From Brasenia schreberi (taxonomy: Eukaryota > Streptophyta > Magnoliopsida > Nymphaeales > Cabombaceae), in NCBI GenBank assembly GCA_036023115.1, contig JAYKKT010000089.1:6829501-6893500 (forward strand): a stretch of DNA of 64,000 bases, given 5' to 3'. The notes beneath the pieces were generated by a model. It did no database searches and was not told where the DNA came from. It saw only the letters and a list, made by a program, of their open reading frames with translations. Below, one piece after another: positions 11,779-25,439 of the stretch. How positions within the stretch are numbered: the first letter of the stretch is position 1; each line of letters begins with the position of its first letter. A program made the position numbers and the translations under genes.

Positions 11779-14700
11779 TCACTTGCTCCTCTTTTTAGCT
11801 TCACCGTAAAGAATAACACCAAAAACTGTGAGAGTATAACCAAGCATGCCGGTCACGGAGACAGGGTTGCGGAAAAGCATGATAGAAATTACCACGGCCA
11901 CTGCACCTTTTGCATTTCCCAGCACCTGTGAAGTAGACAAGGAGTGTAAAATCCCAGTTCAACATCCAAACACTAGAGAATTGAACTTTATCTTTTTCCT
12001 CACATAGTTCATAATAATGCTCAGTGCAAGACGAGATTTCCTATACCTGTCTATAATTTTCAGTATAATGAGCCTTGAAGTAAATATGGATCTCATTCAG
12101 GACATCAATCTTTTCATGCATGTGCGTCTGTGTGTGTGTGTCTGTGCGAGAGAGGGGGTGGTGGGTGATGATTGATGACATTCTCATGTGAACACTAAAA
12201 TGCTGCAAGGGGCACTTTCAAGACACGAACCATGACCAACAAGGCTAACAGAGGTAAAGTATTTCACATAGCTTACATTATATTCAAGCAACAGAATAAC
12301 ATCAGTGAGAAACATTTGAAGACGATGATCCTTCTATTCTGGAACAACTGGATGCACTAACTTTTTCTGTTTTTTTTTCAATCACATGCTGCAAAAAGTG
12401 CTATTAGCCCATCGATGGAACTAATTTTTTTTTCCAAACTAGCTCCCATTCCCACCTTTGAAACACAAATTCATCTAAAAGTTGATTAAGCGGTACTTCC
12501 TATAACTTAATCAACTTCTTACCGGTCACAGATCCAGAACTGAGAACTCAAATTATTACCGAAGGAACAAACTTCAGAAGACGTGAAAGCATCTCTTTCC
12601 TCATGGCTAAATGGTTTTCTAGGTGTTGGTACCCGAAATATTTGCATGGAGTGCATATGATGACCTTTGTGCACACCAATCCTAACTCCTAAGAGTTGCA
12701 GTATCATCAATCACAACTTTATCAGTCCTAACAATTCTGCCGAAGGCAAAAGGTAATAATAGCAACAAAAAGCATGAGGATGACAAGATTTTCCTTTTTC
12801 TACCATATGCAAGGACAAACATCTAAACCACTAAAAAAATAGATAAAAGACTAAAATATGTCCTCAAAAGTAAAATAGCCACAAATAGTAGTCTTCTTGG
12901 GGTTGGGGTCACCACAGCAGCAGTGTTAATAGCTTCAGGTTTACACGGTTCTGATAGTACACCACTAAAATGCTAGTCCACAAAAAGCACTACTCACAAT
13001 CACTATGTACCAAATGCACAAAAATGTTATTAAACTTGTATGCATAAGATCGAAAAAAGTTCAGTTAATTAACTTAAATTTAGCAAAAAGCAGTGGGACT
13101 CGGAAGTCCTTTCTTTAGGTAAAAAAAAACTCATCTTGTCGTCTAGATCTCTTTTCCCTTCAAGCTCGCGGTTAAAAAATGGTTAGCAAGTACAATGTTT
13201 AAAATGGTTATATGACCCCAACTTATGAAAGGGAACAGGGAAAACCTCGAGATGATATTCACGAAAAGAATAAAAGATAATCCGTACACATTTCATTTCC
13301 TCCTTCAAACAGTCTGACTTCTGCTAATTTATAAACCAAGTTGATGCTTTGTTTCAGTTTCAGTTTAATTAAATCTAGGATTATACAGAAATCTAGCTGG
13401 TAGCTACTGGCAGACCATAACAGATACAATTACAATTCAAACAGCATTTTCCATTCGGTGCTCATCTAGAATTCAAAATTAACAAGCTTCAATTCCTTGT
13501 TAACCATCAATTAATTCATGATGCTTATCATTCTACAGAAGTTAGGTATATTATTTAGCATCTATATCTGCATTTAAGATGGTATATGCCACAAATTGTA
13601 AACAAGAAGCAGCGCGCTTGTGATACTAATCTAAACCTGAGCACATTCATCGAGTACATGAAATAATTAAGTTTGTGAAGGTTGAGTTGCAAAAATAGCA
13701 GATACCTGCAGAGTCAAAGCACTCGTGTGTTTTGTTACCAAGAAATTGGTCAAGTTCACGAAATACGCCAGGGATGAATTGAACAACAAGTACCAAACAA
13801 TTCGGACATCCTGCCTTGCAAGTGCTATACTCATACCCAGCACATTTGGCTCCATATATAACGTAGCAGGCAATAAAAGCAGAACAGCAATAGGAGCCAT
13901 GTAGAGAAGAAGATTCATAGAGTTCAGCTTCTCCCTAGAAAGAAAATTTAGATCAGCCAACTTATTTGCACTTGAAGCGTCTTGATTAGCAGAGTTGCAA
14001 TTTTTCTTTTCCACATTCAAGTTGTACGTTCAGGCAGATTCAATTCAATTAATCTGATTCTCTGGATCTTTCTGGAGAATGATTCAATTCAGAAACCAAT
14101 AGGACAACATATGCTCTAACCAAAATAAGGCTAAATGCACAAGGAAAATAAAATTATACAATGTTAGTGCCATTGGATAATAATGACATAATAAAAGATG
14201 CAGCACACAATCATTCCAGGTGGACCCATAAATGAAAATTGATACTGTTATTGATACTACATCTTGGCCCCGTTTTTATATCCCCTGATATACAAATATT
14301 AGATTCTCACAAAAAGGCCTACACTACAGTCATTAGCTCTATCAATGCGATGTAAATCAGATTTGTGTCAGTCCCACCTAAACGATCCACCCTAAATTTA
14401 ATAATGCTACCGATCCAGCTGTGAAACTAAATACAAGTTCGTCTTATTTTCATGAAATACCAGTTCATTAACAATAGGAGCAACATTTCATACAGCAAAG
14501 ATAAAAGATAAGGGCGGTACCCTTCAGAAGACAACAGAATCCCTTGCAGCACTGATTTCAGTGCCCTTGCAGCAGTTGCACCAATGCACATTATAAACCC
14601 AAATAAATGAAAACTTGGCTCGCCCTATGACAAAAAAAAGGTCAATCAGTCCATAGACGGAAAACGAAACGAGATACATGCAGAGTGTCATAATCTTTTT

Positions 14701-15886
14701 ATGCAACATTTAACACATCAAGCATACCCTACAATTATCATCATACTAGATCCTACCGTCCTGTTAATCCAGCCTGCAAAGAAATGAGTGTTTGCAAAGG
14801 GGTACACGTGGATATAATGAGGCGGCGGCGGTGGGTGGGGGGTGAGGTGTATTAGGGAAACCAGCTCTTTCAATCAATACACATAAAAAACTCGTAACAG
14901 TCGTATTCGAGAAATTATCTATCCCAGTCACGACTCATTAAAACATTAGTTAACACAGAAGAGACAATGACACCAATATCTGATTACAAAAACTAACTCT
15001 CGTCCTCAGAATTTGACTATGGAAATTTGATTTGCAGACAAAATGGCGCAAAGCATAAACAACTTGGATATGAATTGTTCTTCAGAGGCACCATGCAGGA
15101 CAGACAAAATAAAATATTGAATTCGACATTGAAATTATAGGTCAAAAGAACAAATATAATTTATCGCTTTATAGGCAGTTCAAGACGCGCCTGAGATGTA
15201 TGAGATCAATTAACCAAACAGTCGGATAAGATCGATACATATATCCAAGAGGGGCATGCACTATCTGTTCGTGACACATGCAGGCAACGAAACGCAAATC
15301 AACTCACCCCGCTAGCTATGATGACTCCGGTGACAACAGGAATCAGCGTGACGTAAGTCAGCCAACCTTCTCGCCTGAGAGTCATGATGTAGGCGAAAAC
15401 GGCCGTGAAGAACGGTGTCGTCGCACCGACCACCTGGTTGAACGAAACAGGAAGGTACCTCAAGGAGATGTTCCCGCTGACAACCGACGAGCAGAATATG
15501 GCGCTGAGGGCAGCGATCTTCATAAACTGAGTCCGTGTCCGCACCGTCTGCATCGGCGCAATCTTGAACCAAGAGATGGCGACGTAACTTAGGAGCGAGC
15601 ACGCCATCATGTGGCACATCGTCAGGAAAATCGGGAATCGAAATCCGTAGTTGCTAAGAAGATACTTGTTCAGCAAAAGGACGCCGATGTTGGAAGCGTA
15701 CCACGACGAGATGAGCCCGAACGTGAACAACCGGCCGGCGCCGGCTACATTGCCGGATTTTCCGGTATGAAGCGGAATTGTACCCTTCATTGTTCCCGAA
15801 ATCCCTACTTTTGCGTTCTTTTGTGAAGCTCCTTTTCCGTCGATGCCAAATCCTATGGATTCAACTCGATCCGTCCATTCGAACAA
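11779..15886 (-). CDS. Nucleotide-sugar transporter, TPT/NST-KT family (At3g11320-like)
   Basis: Golgi-type drug/metabolite superfamily transporter carrying a nucleotide sugar into the lumen. Exons on the minus strand: 15308-15886, 14521-14624, 13706-13934, 11779-11925; lengths 579+104+229+147 give a 352-residue protein with stop TGA at 11781-11779. Visible hallmarks: [90 protein letters not shown] and a C-terminal KKRSK, an ER-export/retention-type basic tail. About ten hydrophobic segments. It resembles Arabidopsis At3g11320/At5g05820 more than At1g12500; related members carry UDP-uronic acid or UDP-arabinofuranose, but substrate cannot be read from sequence. The N-terminus is ~30 residues longer than At3g11320; a start at Met33 (MKGTIPL) would match the family better. 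Confidence 0.93.
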
Positions 15887-16445
15887 GATATTTCGCGTTT
15901 TGAAGTGAAATCAAGCTGTACATTGCTTCAGATCCCCTAAATCAACGTCCCTCAGTCAAATTCACCCCTCTAGAACCTACAAATTCAACTCGATCTGTTC
16001 ATCTGGACGCATTGGTCCAAAACAAAACAATAGTTTTACCTGCAAACCTCTCCATTCCCATCGGAACGAAGAGCGTTCACCAAAAACGCCAGATCCACAT
16101 AGCCATCGGGGTAGATCTGGAGGAACTAAGCTTCATGAGGGGATTCATGGAAAGAAAAACGTCGATCAGAACGATGCTTAAATCGGGCAATCATAAGCCC
16201 TTCAGAATCAAGCCGAATTATTACAATGCGACGGAGAAACTGAATGTGGGTCATTCGGAGAATCCGCAGATTTGGAAGAAGAATTGAATGCGTGATTGGC
16301 TTCAGATATACGTAGGAAGGCGGAGACGTAAACAGGGCAAGATGGACGAGGGATTCGGTCAGGTTTTGGGCAAGATCACACGGATGAAAGAAATGGGTCG
16401 AACCCGCTATTATGGAATTTATACGTTGCCTTTGCCGAAGACCTG

Positions 16446-16453
16446 TATATATA
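16446..16453 (-). promoter_or_regulatory. TATA box for the transporter gene
   Basis: Minus-strand CTATATATAC lies about 560 bp upstream of the transporter ATG. If used, transcription would start near 16415 and the 5' leader would be about 500 nt, possibly with a leader intron. The neighbouring RPS23 gene diverges from the same region. Functional use is inferred. Confidence 0.4.
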
Positions 16454-16559
16454 GAAACGTTTATGGCCTCCGTTCAAATTCACCAATCTCGATTGAGGGC
16501 GCTTCTAAATTCTATATTTTTTTAACACCCGAGGGCGAAACCTAACATGCATGTACATA

Positions 16560-17391
16560 TCGCACATGGGGGTGTCAATTCAAACTGATACTGGTTAGAA
16601 CTCGTTGAAACCAGAACCGATCGAATCAAATCCGAAACTAAGAACCACCTGGTTCCGTTCGAGTTTCACCTTTAATGAAGTCGGAGTCGATAGTTTCATA
16701 TTTCTTTAATCCATCGGTTCCATAATTTTTTCTTGAAAGTTTCACAAAAATTACATTTTTTAGTTCCTGGAGCTTCCGAAATTGGTATGTATAAAAATAT
16801 GATGTTATATAAGGACTCGCGAAAATTAACATGACATAAAAGCACTCCACTAACGCGATATAAAAGTGCACTTTCGTGTCACACTACTAACACATTATGT
16901 TATATATATATATATGTGAGATTTTTAAGCAAAAAGTCAAATAATATAATATACTTTACAAGAAGTGTAATAGTCTATTTTACTTTCAAAAAACTCGACC
17001 ATTCATCTCAACGATAAAATTATTAAGATCTGTAAGACTGTTTGAACACAACTAAGTATATGCATTTATTACGTTACACACGTATATACTCCAAGAATAA
17101 CCCTTTGGTGCAATTTTCCGTGTCAAACTGTGTTTATCGTGTTGACACGGGATGGATTGTGCCTTGTGCAATGAAAAACGATCTGTGTTCGTGCTAACCA
17201 GTGAAGAATACGGGCACGTTCTAACACGACACGAGCACGGCACAATGACGTGGTCTTAGACCCAATTCTATGCGTCCCAAATCCCAACCCTCTTTTCGGT
17301 TCTCGAGATTTAAAATGAGACCGGACCTGAGATTCTGGATGCACACGATATCCGACCCATTTACGGATTAATTGTTATAAGGAAAAGGAGG
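16560..17391. repeat. Divergent intergenic region with GGTTC-rich and CGTGTC-rich patches
   Basis: Between the two divergent promoters lie an AACCGG/GGTTC-like patch (about 16575-16740), a short TA run (about 16904-16915) and a patch rich in CGTGTTGACACG/AACACGACACGAGCACGG (about 17110-17265). No gene seen. The CGTGTC-type patch recurs at about 3680-3860. Confidence 0.5.
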
Positions 17392-17399
17392 TAGGGTTT
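17392..17399 (+). promoter_or_regulatory. Telo-box of the RPS23 promoter
   Basis: TAGGGTTT, the reverse complement of AAACCCTA, lies 91-98 bp upstream of the RPS23 ATG. Telo-boxes near the start site are characteristic of plant ribosomal-protein genes. A TATA-like ttataa lies at about 17375. A pyrimidine-rich leader (tgcatccctccttccgcc) follows. Confidence 0.65.
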
Positions 17400-17489
17400 T
17401 CGAAGATCTTCGTCCTTACTGCATCCCTCCTTCCGCCTTCAAGCTCTGCTTCTCGTCGCTGCGGAAGAGTATCCAGATCATCGGCGAGC

Positions 17490-19652
<2,163 letters not shown>

Positions 19653-21954
19653 GTTGGCCTTATTCTTGTTTCTGCAAGCGTAAGACAATTTTGAGGTGCA
19701 TGTTGTTCGAATTAGGACTTCAAACTGTTCTCCCTTGTTATCACTTGATCGTAGGATTATTGAACTAGTGAGCTTTATGGTTCTGAGAGATGAACTCTCT
19801 TTCTATGTTTATCGGCCGTCTGAATGCTATAGATTTCTATCTTTCGAGTACGATTTCAATGTTTTTGTAACAGATGACGATGGCTTATCTTTGGGTGACC
19901 TAACTGTCATGTGTTTAGGTTATTCTAGAAAGAGAAAACGTAAGGATCCCTTTTTTTAACGAGAATCCGTTGTCATTTTCAAACTTGTTTATACTAGTAA
20001 AGTGGTGGTGCTATTTTGTCTTCACCCTATCAGCAGAGAGAGAGAGAGAGAGAGATGGTCATCCTCTTGATATCCTCTGAACTATTTTGTCCGTGTCATG
20101 ATGAGAAAAGTGAGTGTGTATGATTCCTAGTCTCTCTGTTTCCTCTTTGGTGGCAAAACTACAGTTCATCCTAATGAATTGGCCGGTCAAGAACAAGTGG
20201 TGGCATGAGAAACCCAACATGAGGGGCATGTCGATCATGAAACATCTAGAAACCATGCAAGTGGTTCTGCTTTTGAGAAACCTTTCCTGTTTTTGGAGAC
20301 CGAAGCTTATAAGTTCATTACACATCTTGAAATGGTGAAGGGCTCAGGAGGCTTGTCATGACGAAATACAATGCCTTCGTTCGTGCTGTGCTTCCTAATC
20401 ACATACTTCACACTCTTGTGTGTGTGGGCATGCACATCCGGAAGTCTTTCCAAACGTTGACCATTCGGTGACTCTTAATGAGCGATAGGGATACTATTTT
20501 TGAGGGGCACATACTCTAGATTCAAGAAAGAGAGCCACTTATTTGGACAAGGGTCATCTAGAAATGGACTGTTGGATGCTTGTTTGTGCTAAATCAACCA
20601 ATATGAAGGTACTTAGCCCGGTTATTAATCAGTGCCGCTGTTAATATCAAGATTTGGCAGTCAAATTAAATTTCTTATGCTGCGTGGAGCTCGACGAAAT
20701 CAAGATCGAACGAGGAAATAATTGGAACACAATGAATCATATTCATATCTGAATAGGTTGGTTGATCTTTACCCAATAAAAAGGATTTGGGCTTTCATTG
20801 CCGTTACTAAAAATGTTGGATTGACTTTCAAGATTTTGCACCCAGTTCCGAATTCATATCAGACCATACAAGGTCTCGTTTACTTGAATTCAGCAAAGGT
20901 AATTTAACATAACCGCTAGCTAACACCCAACTTATCAAAGGAAGCCTAGGATGCATGATCATGTCTAATTCATGAGATAGCTTGTGCTCATATACGTAAC
21001 GGACAATTTATTTTCAAAATGCTCACAAGTCGCTTGATATTTCAAAAAGAGCCCGAGGTCAATCATAATGAGGCGAGTTCAACCTGTTTTCGCTTGCTGA
21101 AATTGTGTTTAAGTTCTATTAAGCTCTTGGTTTGGGTTTTCTTTAGATTGTTGTGTTGAAAACAGTATTATGATATAGCTCAAGAAACATGTATACTTCA
21201 CATGTAAATGATCTACTATAAATATCAGTAGTAAATAGAAGGTTTATACGAGTTTGCTACTTTGCAATAAGAGCAATGCCTTTTCCGATGAGCTCCTCGT
21301 GTCCACCTGAGTTGAAAGCAAATGCTTCATGTTTACGTGGCTCGGTTAACAACATGAGTGGGATATGAACGAACTCGGAACGAGCAAAACCAAACCGATC
21401 ATCGAGCGGCTTGGTTTGTTCTGCTGCCCTGCTCTTTCTACATACACACAGAGGAAACTGTCCGGTTCTGGGTAAACTAGGGTTGCCGTCTATGTTCGAA
21501 CAAATGCTGGAACCGGAACCAAACTGACTCCTTCGGGTTTGGTTGCGGCTTCAAACTGAGTCTTATTTTGGTTAAAAAAGTTAGGTGGGATTTTAAACCG
21601 GAAAAGAAGCTATTTGAGGTTTGTGCTTCCAGTGTGGTTCCATTCTCCAATAGGCAGAATAGGAACCAAACCATGGGGTCTCTGTTCAGGTTCGGTTCCG
21701 GTTCTTGAGTTTTGCGGGCGGTTCGTTTCTGATTTAACCCGTTGGGCTGAGTCGGAACCTCACGTTAGAAAAAGTGTGAGGTCAGGTCCTAATTGTATAA
21801 ACAATAAACCTGGATATGAAATATAGCAAACTGCAGACACTAACCGGAAATTTCTCTTTATTTTTCAAGTACCAGCTCTCCCATTTCGTAGTAGGTTCGA
21901 GCACAGTGACAGCGGCGGCAGAAAGGGGAGTGCAGTGCGACCGATCGATCGAAG
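19653..21954. other. Spacer between RPS23 and ATP synthase subunit d
   Basis: RPS23 3' UTR is followed by sequence with no recognisable gene. It contains an AG run (about 20034-20055) and a long GGTTC/GGTTCCGG-rich patch (about 21330-21790). ORFs at 19696-19959 and 20114-20338 lack family motifs. The last ~100 bp are the 5' leader of the next gene. Confidence 0.5.
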
Positions 21955-24900
21955 ATGAGCGGAAGTGGGAAGAAGGTGGTGGAGGCGGCGGCGAAGGCCA
22001 GAAAAACCATCGATTGGGATGGGATGGCCAAGCTTCTGGTCACCGAAGATGCCCGGAGGGAGTTCGCCAATCTCCGACGCGCCTTCGACGAAGTGAACCA
22101 TGCTCTCCAAACCAAATACAGCCAGGTTCGGCCTCATCCTTCTCCTCCGTCAAACCCCATTATTTATCCTTGCTAGTGATCGTTTTTCTAGGCGTTCCCA
22201 GTACTAGACACGAGATAGATCTTACGAAGAAATTAAGGCTTTCAAATAAGCCAATTCATTTTGAGACCTATGAGGATCCACTATTTTTCTTATTCAAATA
22301 TCAACACTTTTGTCTTTATGTTTTCACATCAAAGAATTCTTTCAAGAGATGAAGAGATGTTAAGAGGGCTTTTACTTCCCAAACTTATCTTTGTACACAT
22401 CTATATATAATCGTTGGTTTATCAAGAATATGCAAGAAAAACATTTTCAATTGTTGATTCATTGCTTAGAGATGGCTTAGAACTAATACTAATAGTTCAT
22501 TATCTAATGGATCTTTCCATTCTAATACTCTATCCAAGAGTTGTCAATATTTATCAGATTTATTCTTATCTAATAATGGAATGCTATTGGATCAAATGAC
22601 AAAGACATTGTTGAGAAAATTCTTAAGAACTCTTAGCATCAGTAGTTCATACGATGAAGTGAACCCTGAGAATTTATGGAAAGACACCCTTAGAGATATG
22701 ATGAGCGGAGGAATACAGACATCAAATGGCAAGAGTTAGCTCCAGTATGGTTTCAACTTTTGAGCACAGAATAGAATCGAGATAGTAATATTGGGGTGTA
22801 AAGAATGCTTCTTGTTCACAATCCGACTAGAAGCAGTAAACATAAGTAATTTGTAGTTAAGATGACAAACAAGCTTGTTAGGAGCGAAAACAGGCAAAGA
22901 AGACATGAAGGCAAGAGTCATACATTGTTCGATACTCCTGGACCGATGGTGTCACAGTTGTTTCTTAAAAAGATCCAGAGAGTGGACCGACTGAATCAAG
23001 TCCAATTGGAAAATTTTAAATCAATAGAATTGATACTAATAGAAGTAAAACCAATGTGAAATATGAAAACTAATTGAAATTATAAAAAGAATAGGTTTTG
23101 GTGCCTTGCAGTGTCTTATTGGTATGGATCCCTCATCGTTTGACTCTGCCAGTATCATACTGTGCGTATCAACACTTATCATAAACGTCATTTTTTAGAT
23201 AGAAAACCAAAACGGAAGAATATCAGGATCCATTTTGGTGAATGGAAAAATTCCAAAAAACCTAGGGTATGACAGGAGCCGGGTATCTCCAATCTAAAAC
23301 CCTTTAGCTCTGAAATTGAAATTCTTATCTGTTGATTGGGTGAACCATGTATCTATAACCGTTAGGGCAACGTGCAAGCTCCAAAACAGTCGTTGATACC
23401 AGAAATCAAAGAATGTAGATAAAAACTTGGGTCGATTCAATGAAATGATGGCAGAAACTAAAAACAAGATGGGAGAAATTCACGAAGGTGAACTTAAAAA
23501 GTTAGATAATCTGTTGACCAGTCAAATAGAATGAGTTGATGAAGATGAAATGCAGGAAACAGATTGCCAAAAGTGGAGGGGAAAATTAGGCGGCATCACT
23601 AAACAAGATATCTTCTGATGAACTTCAGGAAGACATGGATGTATGAGGGAGGAAGCGAGACACTAACCAATTTTAAGTGGGTTTGAATGCTGTGTATGGT
23701 CCGATACACAATGAGATCTGCAACACTGGTTGCTCTTTAAAATTCACATGTCTGCCGTTTTGATATGAGTCAATCAGTTTACAGTGCTTCTTTGTTACAT
23801 TATGATAGATTTTAGGTGGTGCCAATGACGTTAACTTCTTGTTCTATCTTGTCCTTGTACCATTTCATGAAAATTTAAATGTCCTTCACTGGGTTTTACT
23901 ATTATTAGGAACCTGAGCCCATAGACTGGGATTATTACAGAAAGGGAATCGGCTCACGCTTGGTGGACATGTACAAGGAAGCCTTTGAGAGTAAGCTGCA
24001 ATTACTTGTTTATTTCATAAGTGTTCATGCCCTGCAACAGGAAAAGGTCTTCTAATTGTTGTCACTTACTAGGTTCAAGTTCCAAACTGTCCTGTTAGTC
24101 TTGAAATTACCATGAGTAAGATAAAGATCAAATGCATCCTTTACCATTGCCTGTCATGCTTTATGCTTGTCCAGTGGTCAGTGGATAAGTAGCAAAGCGA
24201 GCAGACCATGCATTTTCTTTCATTCATTCTTCTGCTTGCCCTTGTTAAATGAACCTTTTTATTACTTTATGCAGGTATAAAAATTCCCAAATTCGTGGAC
24301 ACCGTGACTCCTCAGTACAAACCTAAGTTTGATGCCTTGGTAAGAGTATATGACTAATTAAACAAGGAAAAGAAAAGGGATCCGTCTAGATCTTTAATTA
24401 TATTCTTTTGTTGTTCCATTTGCAAAATTTGGACACCCTGCTGCATTAGTGATGACATTTCTGCTCATGGTAGTTCTACTCAAAAGCATTCTCTCCCTAT
24501 TTTCTTGTCTCAGAAAGAAGAAAAAAATACATACTTTAAGCATGTGCCATGGTGATATCTTCAGCTGCTTTTTCTCCTCAACGCACTGTAGCAAGAATAG
24601 CGGTCCTTTTCATCATTCTGGATATGATTGTCTTTGTTAATTTCATCTTGTATAATGGTGGTTCCTTTTATTCTTCTCAACTGAATGGAGTCAGTCATGA
24701 GATTCTGAGATGCTTTTGCTTACATTCCGTGAATGCAGCAAACTTGGTGCACATTTCCACGTAAATGATCTTTCTTTATTGACCTTGTCATGCTCATCTT
24801 GCATTTGATCCAGGTGCAGCAAACTCTGCTGAAGTGGTGGTGCATTTTCATGAGAATGATCATTTGCCAAATGCCAACCACTTTGTGTTCTTAACCCTGT

Positions 24901-25439
24901 CAAATGAGCACTAAGAGAATATCAATGGAAGGTTTTCTGTAGAGATGACCTAATAACATAGTTTGTGTGAAGTGGAGGTCTCTTTGTTATCTTTTTATTG
25001 CCAAAACCAAACCAAATGCCAAGCCTTTTCCCACACAAAGTGGGGTTGGCTACAAAGTCACCATTGAGCTTGATCTTGTCACATTAGCATTCAACTCCAA
25101 GAAATCTGTGTTTTACTGTTATTGTTTTCTTCTATTTATGTGAAATTCTGTTGTCTGCGCTGCAGCTGGTGGAACTAAAAGAGGCAGAGGAGAAGTCGCT
25201 GAAGGAATCTGAGAGATTGGAGAAAGAGATTGCCGAGGTGCAAGAGCTAAAGGTTAGTAATCAAGGACTAACAACAGATACTATTTCTTGAAGCTAGCTT
25301 TGCCATGACTTGACTGACGAATTATTCCTCCTAGCAGAAGAAGATCAGCACCATGACAGCAAACGAATACTTTGAGAAGCATCCTGAGCTCAAGAAGAAA
25401 TTTGATGATGAGATCCGGAATGATTATTGGGGTTATTAA
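21955..25439 (+). CDS. ATPQ: ATP synthase subunit d, mitochondrial
   Basis: Peripheral-stalk (stator) subunit of mitochondrial F1Fo ATP synthase. Exons: 21955-22125, 23909-23990, 24275-24339, 25166-25252, 25338-25439, total 507 nt, 168 residues, the same length as recalled for Arabidopsis At3g52300. Diagnostic segments: [20 protein letters not shown] at the start, the [20 protein letters not shown] block, [20 protein letters not shown], a charged helical [21 protein letters not shown] region and the C-terminus [19 protein letters not shown]. There is no long cleavable presequence, as is usual for this subunit. Intron 1 (1.78 kb) contains a plastid ycf2 fragment; intron 3 holds an RTE tail. 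The last intron ends TAGCAG, so either of two acceptors could add or omit one Gln. No coding lesions. Confidence 0.95.
22255..22625 (+). pseudogene. ycf2: Nuclear copy of plastid ycf2 3' region (NUPT)
   Basis: Sequence in ATP synthase d intron 1 follows the end of plastid ycf2 in order: EDPLFFLFK near 22272, a decayed stretch, RWFIKN at 22412-22429 followed by [11 protein letters not shown], then [40 protein letters not shown] ending at 22619. Codons are shifted and interrupted by stops, so it is a decayed insertion, not a gene. Homology ends near 22620, just before the canonical RWLFPDEMK segment of Ycf2. Assignment rests on recalled Ycf2 sequence. Confidence 0.88.
25008..25075 (-). mobile_element. 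RTE-type LINE 3' end, short diverged fragment
   Basis: The segment ccaagccttttcccacac followed by aaagtggggttggctaca is a variant of the RTE 3' terminus seen elsewhere in this window (ccttttcccatactagacggggtcggctac). It lies in intron 3 of the ATP synthase d gene, antisense. It probably comes from a different RTE subfamily. Confidence 0.5.

Noticed and set aside
15278..15592. Plus-strand ORF of 104 codons
   Set aside because: It is the antisense shadow of the GC-rich first exon of the nucleotide-sugar transporter.
21816..22352. 178-codon plus-strand ORF overlapping the ATP synthase d start
   Set aside because: It is a different frame over the 5' leader and first exon of ATP synthase d and runs into the intron and ycf2 fragment.
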